Source: an uncultured Bacilli bacterium (GTDB lineage: Bacteria > Bacillota_I > Bacilli_A > RF39 > UBA660). From it: a stretch of DNA of 44,167 bases. Under the pieces are notes generated by a model that saw only the letters and a list, made by a program, of their open reading frames with translations, was not told the origin of the DNA and did not search any database. Positions 42,512 through 44,167 of this stretch are shown here, in pieces. The first letter of the stretch is position 1; every line of letters begins with the position of its first letter. Location: positions 1 to 44,167 of the forward strand of contig CANQHM010000004.1 in assembly GCA_947623845.1 (NCBI GenBank), read 5' to 3'. The position numbers and the translations under genes were made by a program.

Positions 42512-42581
42512 AGTATACCACATTATTATTCTTTTGTAACACCCTAACCAAATAATAACATTTGTTCGGGATTTATGTCAA
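42512..42581 (-). promoter_or_regulatory. Two tandem promoters of the ruvA operon
   Basis: Distal: TTGACA (42581-42576), 17 bp, TTATTA (42558-42553). Proximal: TTACAA (42539-42534), 16 bp ending TGG, TATACT (42517-42512). No LexA-type box (GAAC..GTTC) is visible between them. Confidence 0.6.
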
Positions 42582-42591
42582 GAAAAAAGAA

Positions 42592-43269
42592 CTATTTTTT
42601 CGATTGAATTAAGGTTACAGCAATAAGGATTACCACAACAGCACCTAAACCTATAATGATATAATTTAGGTTTTTAGGATTATTTACGGCATCATTAACG
42701 ACAGCAGCGGTTAAGAAATAATCACTACAGTGGTCGATAGTAAATGTCGCATAACCATCTCTTACAATGATATTATTTTCGATAAATTCAATTTGTTTAC
42801 TTTCAGGATTATAGTAATATAAGTATAAATCTTCATTATTTTTAAATTTATCACCAACATTTATCTTAACTTTAGCATTAAGTGGTAAACTACCATGATG
42901 ATCAAAAGATACAATAAGTTTATTTTGATTTACACGTTTGTCAATTTCTTTGGTATCTTCACTATTTATCGTATCAATATTTAATCTTAGATTAACATCC
43001 ATTAAAATATTTTCTTTAACACTTTTACTTTTATCTTTAATAAAATCCCAAGTATAAGTTAAATCTCTTTCATAATCAATAACATCATAAGAAATATATT
43101 CGGCACTTTCACTTTTAGTTATTTTAGTTTCGTTATTAGTAACAATTTCTTCAGTTTCAGGAGTTGTACTATTTTTATGAAAATAATAACCTATAGTGAT
43201 ACCTATAGCAGATATTGTTAAAATTATAATGAAAGCGATTGTGATAACTGTTTTATTACTTTCATTCAT
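42592..43269 (-). CDS. Surface protein with two membrane anchors, unknown function
   Basis: 225 aa. Membrane helix at about residues 8-28, a Thr/Glu/Ser-rich linker, an outer domain (KLIVSFDHHGSLPLNAKVKI then LYLYYYNPESKQIEFIENN and FTIDHCSDYFL) and a C-terminal helix (YIIIGLGAVVVILIAVTLI) with QSKK at the end. The outer region resembles the beta-sandwich pieces at the end of many Bacillota cell-surface proteins, where the order is K-V-x-I-x-V-G-D, LYLYYYN and HCSDY. No LPXTG. GGTGAG upstream of ATG. Follows the CPBP gene with 39 bp between. Confidence 0.78.
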   Translation of the reverse strand: MNESNKTVITIAFIIILTISAIGITIGYYFHKNSTTPETEEIVTNNETKITKSESAEYISYDVIDYERDLTYTWDFIKDKSKSVKENILMDVNLRLNIDTINSEDTKEIDKRVNQNKLIVSFDHHGSLPLNAKVKINVGDKFKNNEDLYLYYYNPESKQIEFIENNIIVRDGYATFTIDHCSDYFLTAAVVNDAVNNPKNLNYIIIGLGAVVVILIAVTLIQSKK

Positions 43270-43308
43270 TAGTACTCACCCTTTCTTTTTCTATTCTATT
43301 CTATTTTA

Positions 43309-43995
43309 TTAAACTCCTAGTAATAATAACATTAATGGTATTAAGTTATAACCAAATTTAATTAGCATTATTAATAATATGTTCCGTTCATGTCTTGTAT
43401 ATACATAAGATGAGATTAAACCAGGAACTAAGTAAATTAACATATAAATAAATGTATAACCACTAGTATTATCGGTAAAGATAAAGTTCATTCCCATATA
43501 GATTAAAGCGGAGATGATGATAAATAACCAATCATTTTTGATTACTTCACTTAAGCTTTCTCTAAATAGTAATTCTTCAGCAACACTACTAAATATCATA
43601 GTTTTAAATATGGTATAAATCATTGATACTGGGGCTAGTTCAAATATCGCCGTGGTATTTTCATCTAAAGTTAAATTAGGGAATAAGAGATTAGTTAAAA
43701 AGCCCATTAAGATATTTGATAAGAAGATGATTCCTACCCAAGCAAGAACGGTTTTAACGAGTTTCCCTGCGGGATAATCCTTTTTCATGCGTTTGTAATC
43801 ATCTTTGATATTACCAGCATATGTCCATACAATAATAACTAAGAAGATAATATCAGCAATAAACATACCTAAAGTGGTATCTTTAATACCAATACTTTTC
43901 ATTACTGTTCCAGCAAAGTATGTATAAATAAAATATAAGAAAAATATTGAGAAGGTTTTTAGTAACCCAATAGTTAGATTTTCTTGTCTTTTCAT
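43309..43995 (-). CDS. CPBP-family intramembrane protein, catalytic His not seen
   Basis: 228 aa with seven or so hydrophobic spans. The first motif of CPBP (Abi/CAAX-type) metalloproteases is clear: SSVAEELLFRESL, with the Glu pair and Arg. The second motif (normally F-x-x-x-H) reads ALIYMGMNF and the third (normally H-x-x-x-N/D) KFGYNLIP, so both metal-binding His are replaced. It may therefore be a non-proteolytic member. In related genes these proteins take part in prenyl-protein processing, bacteriocin immunity or stress signalling. A TGATATAAT lies upstream on the minus strand. Confidence 0.8.
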   Translation of the reverse strand: MKRQENLTIGLLKTFSIFFLYFIYTYFAGTVMKSIGIKDTTLGMFIADIIFLVIIVWTYAGNIKDDYKRMKKDYPAGKLVKTVLAWVGIIFLSNILMGFLTNLLFPNLTLDENTTAIFELAPVSMIYTIFKTMIFSSVAEELLFRESLSEVIKNDWLFIIISALIYMGMNFIFTDNTSGYTFIYMLIYLVPGLISSYVYTRHERNILLIMLIKFGYNLIPLMLLLLGV

Positions 43996-44104
43996 AAAAT
44001 CCCTACTTTCTTATAATCATTATATCACAAATGAATTAAAGAAAGCGGGGTTTTCATTTTATTTACGTTTATTTAACGTTAGCATGACATCCCGAGTTTG
44101 ACAG

Positions 44105-44137
44105 TTTATAAAATTAAAAAAGTTTAATTTTTATTGA
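44105..44137. terminator. Bidirectional terminator-like hairpin at the window edge
   Basis: AAAATTAAA and TTTAATTTT (about 44112-44135) form a stem with T- and A-runs on both sides. Neither strand shows a clear gene in 44000-44167. Confidence 0.5.
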
Positions 44138-44167
44138 AATTAGGCTTTTCTTTTTGCATAAACTATG

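Noticed and set aside
1..44167. CRISPR array, tRNA or rRNA genes, insertion sequences
   Set aside because: No regular repeat-spacer pattern, no cloverleaf, no rRNA-like segment and no transposase found on either strand.

Overview
The window is AT-rich DNA (mostly about 30% G+C by eye) read with the standard genetic code. TGA is used as a stop, for example at the end of ruvX and in the ATGA overlaps. Gene order (hisS-aspS, rarA/tcdA with a 6S-like RNA, ruvX-DUF1292-mltG-trmR-trhP1-trhP2-greA) follows the Bacillus subtilis yrv/yrr clusters. This points to a Bacillota/Bacilli-type organism, probably an uncultured host-associated lineage with a reduced genome. That placement is inference. No rRNA, tRNA, CRISPR array, transposase or prophage structural gene was seen.

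Layout. 1-5.1 kb: the C-terminal part of smc, a membrane-anchored protein, three small membrane proteins on the minus strand (one only 31 aa, DUF4044-like) and a SpoIIM-like membrane protein. 5.2-6.3 kb: mnmA. 6.3-13.3 kb: an accessory block of small, unrecognised genes, several with two-helix membrane hairpins. Many end in the same short basic C-terminal tail (consensus LKRELxK), and most transcription units have their own near-consensus promoter or a terminator folded over the stop codon. The block includes one gene broken or frameshifted at T_TTA_AAC, and it ends with a helix-turn-helix gene. 13.3-15 kb: a roughly 620 bp AT-rich gene desert with AGATAATA repeats, a ZIP metal transporter, and a 45-aa protein made almost entirely of tetrapeptide repeats with Ala at every fourth residue.

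15-18 kb: xerC/D-type recombinase, rarA, tcdA and a 6S-like RNA. 18-20.6 kb: a Cys-containing unknown protein and a HerA-type ATPase. 20.7-28.5 kb: a translation operon (minus strand) hisS-aspS-asnS-gatC-gatA-gatB-small ORF, headed by a T-box whose best specifier triplet is AAC (Asn). Its AspRS is of the archaeal/eukaryotic type. 28.5-33.9 kb: accessory surface and membrane genes. One has a promoter and leader almost identical to that of a gene in the 6.3-13 kb block. Another is a 651-aa secreted or anchored protein ending in a GC-rich C-type-lectin/FGE-like segment with the hallmarks of a diversity-generating retroelement (DGR) variable region. No reverse transcriptase was seen in the window.

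33.9-44 kb: housekeeping genes on the minus strand: tig, greA, the mo5U34 tRNA modification set trhP2-trhP1-trmR, mltG, DUF1292 and ruvX. These are followed upstream by ruvB, an EndA-like nuclease, ruvA, a surface protein and a CPBP-family membrane protein.

How the genes work together. Much of the core set serves tRNA charging and modification (HisRS, AspRS, AsnRS, GatCAB, MnmA, TcdA, TrhP1/2, TrmR) and recombination or fork repair (SMC, RarA, RuvA, RuvB, RuvX, Xer, HerA). The most unusual material is the tail-sharing membrane-protein family with its shared promoters, the probable DGR target, and the tetrapeptide-repeat mini-protein.
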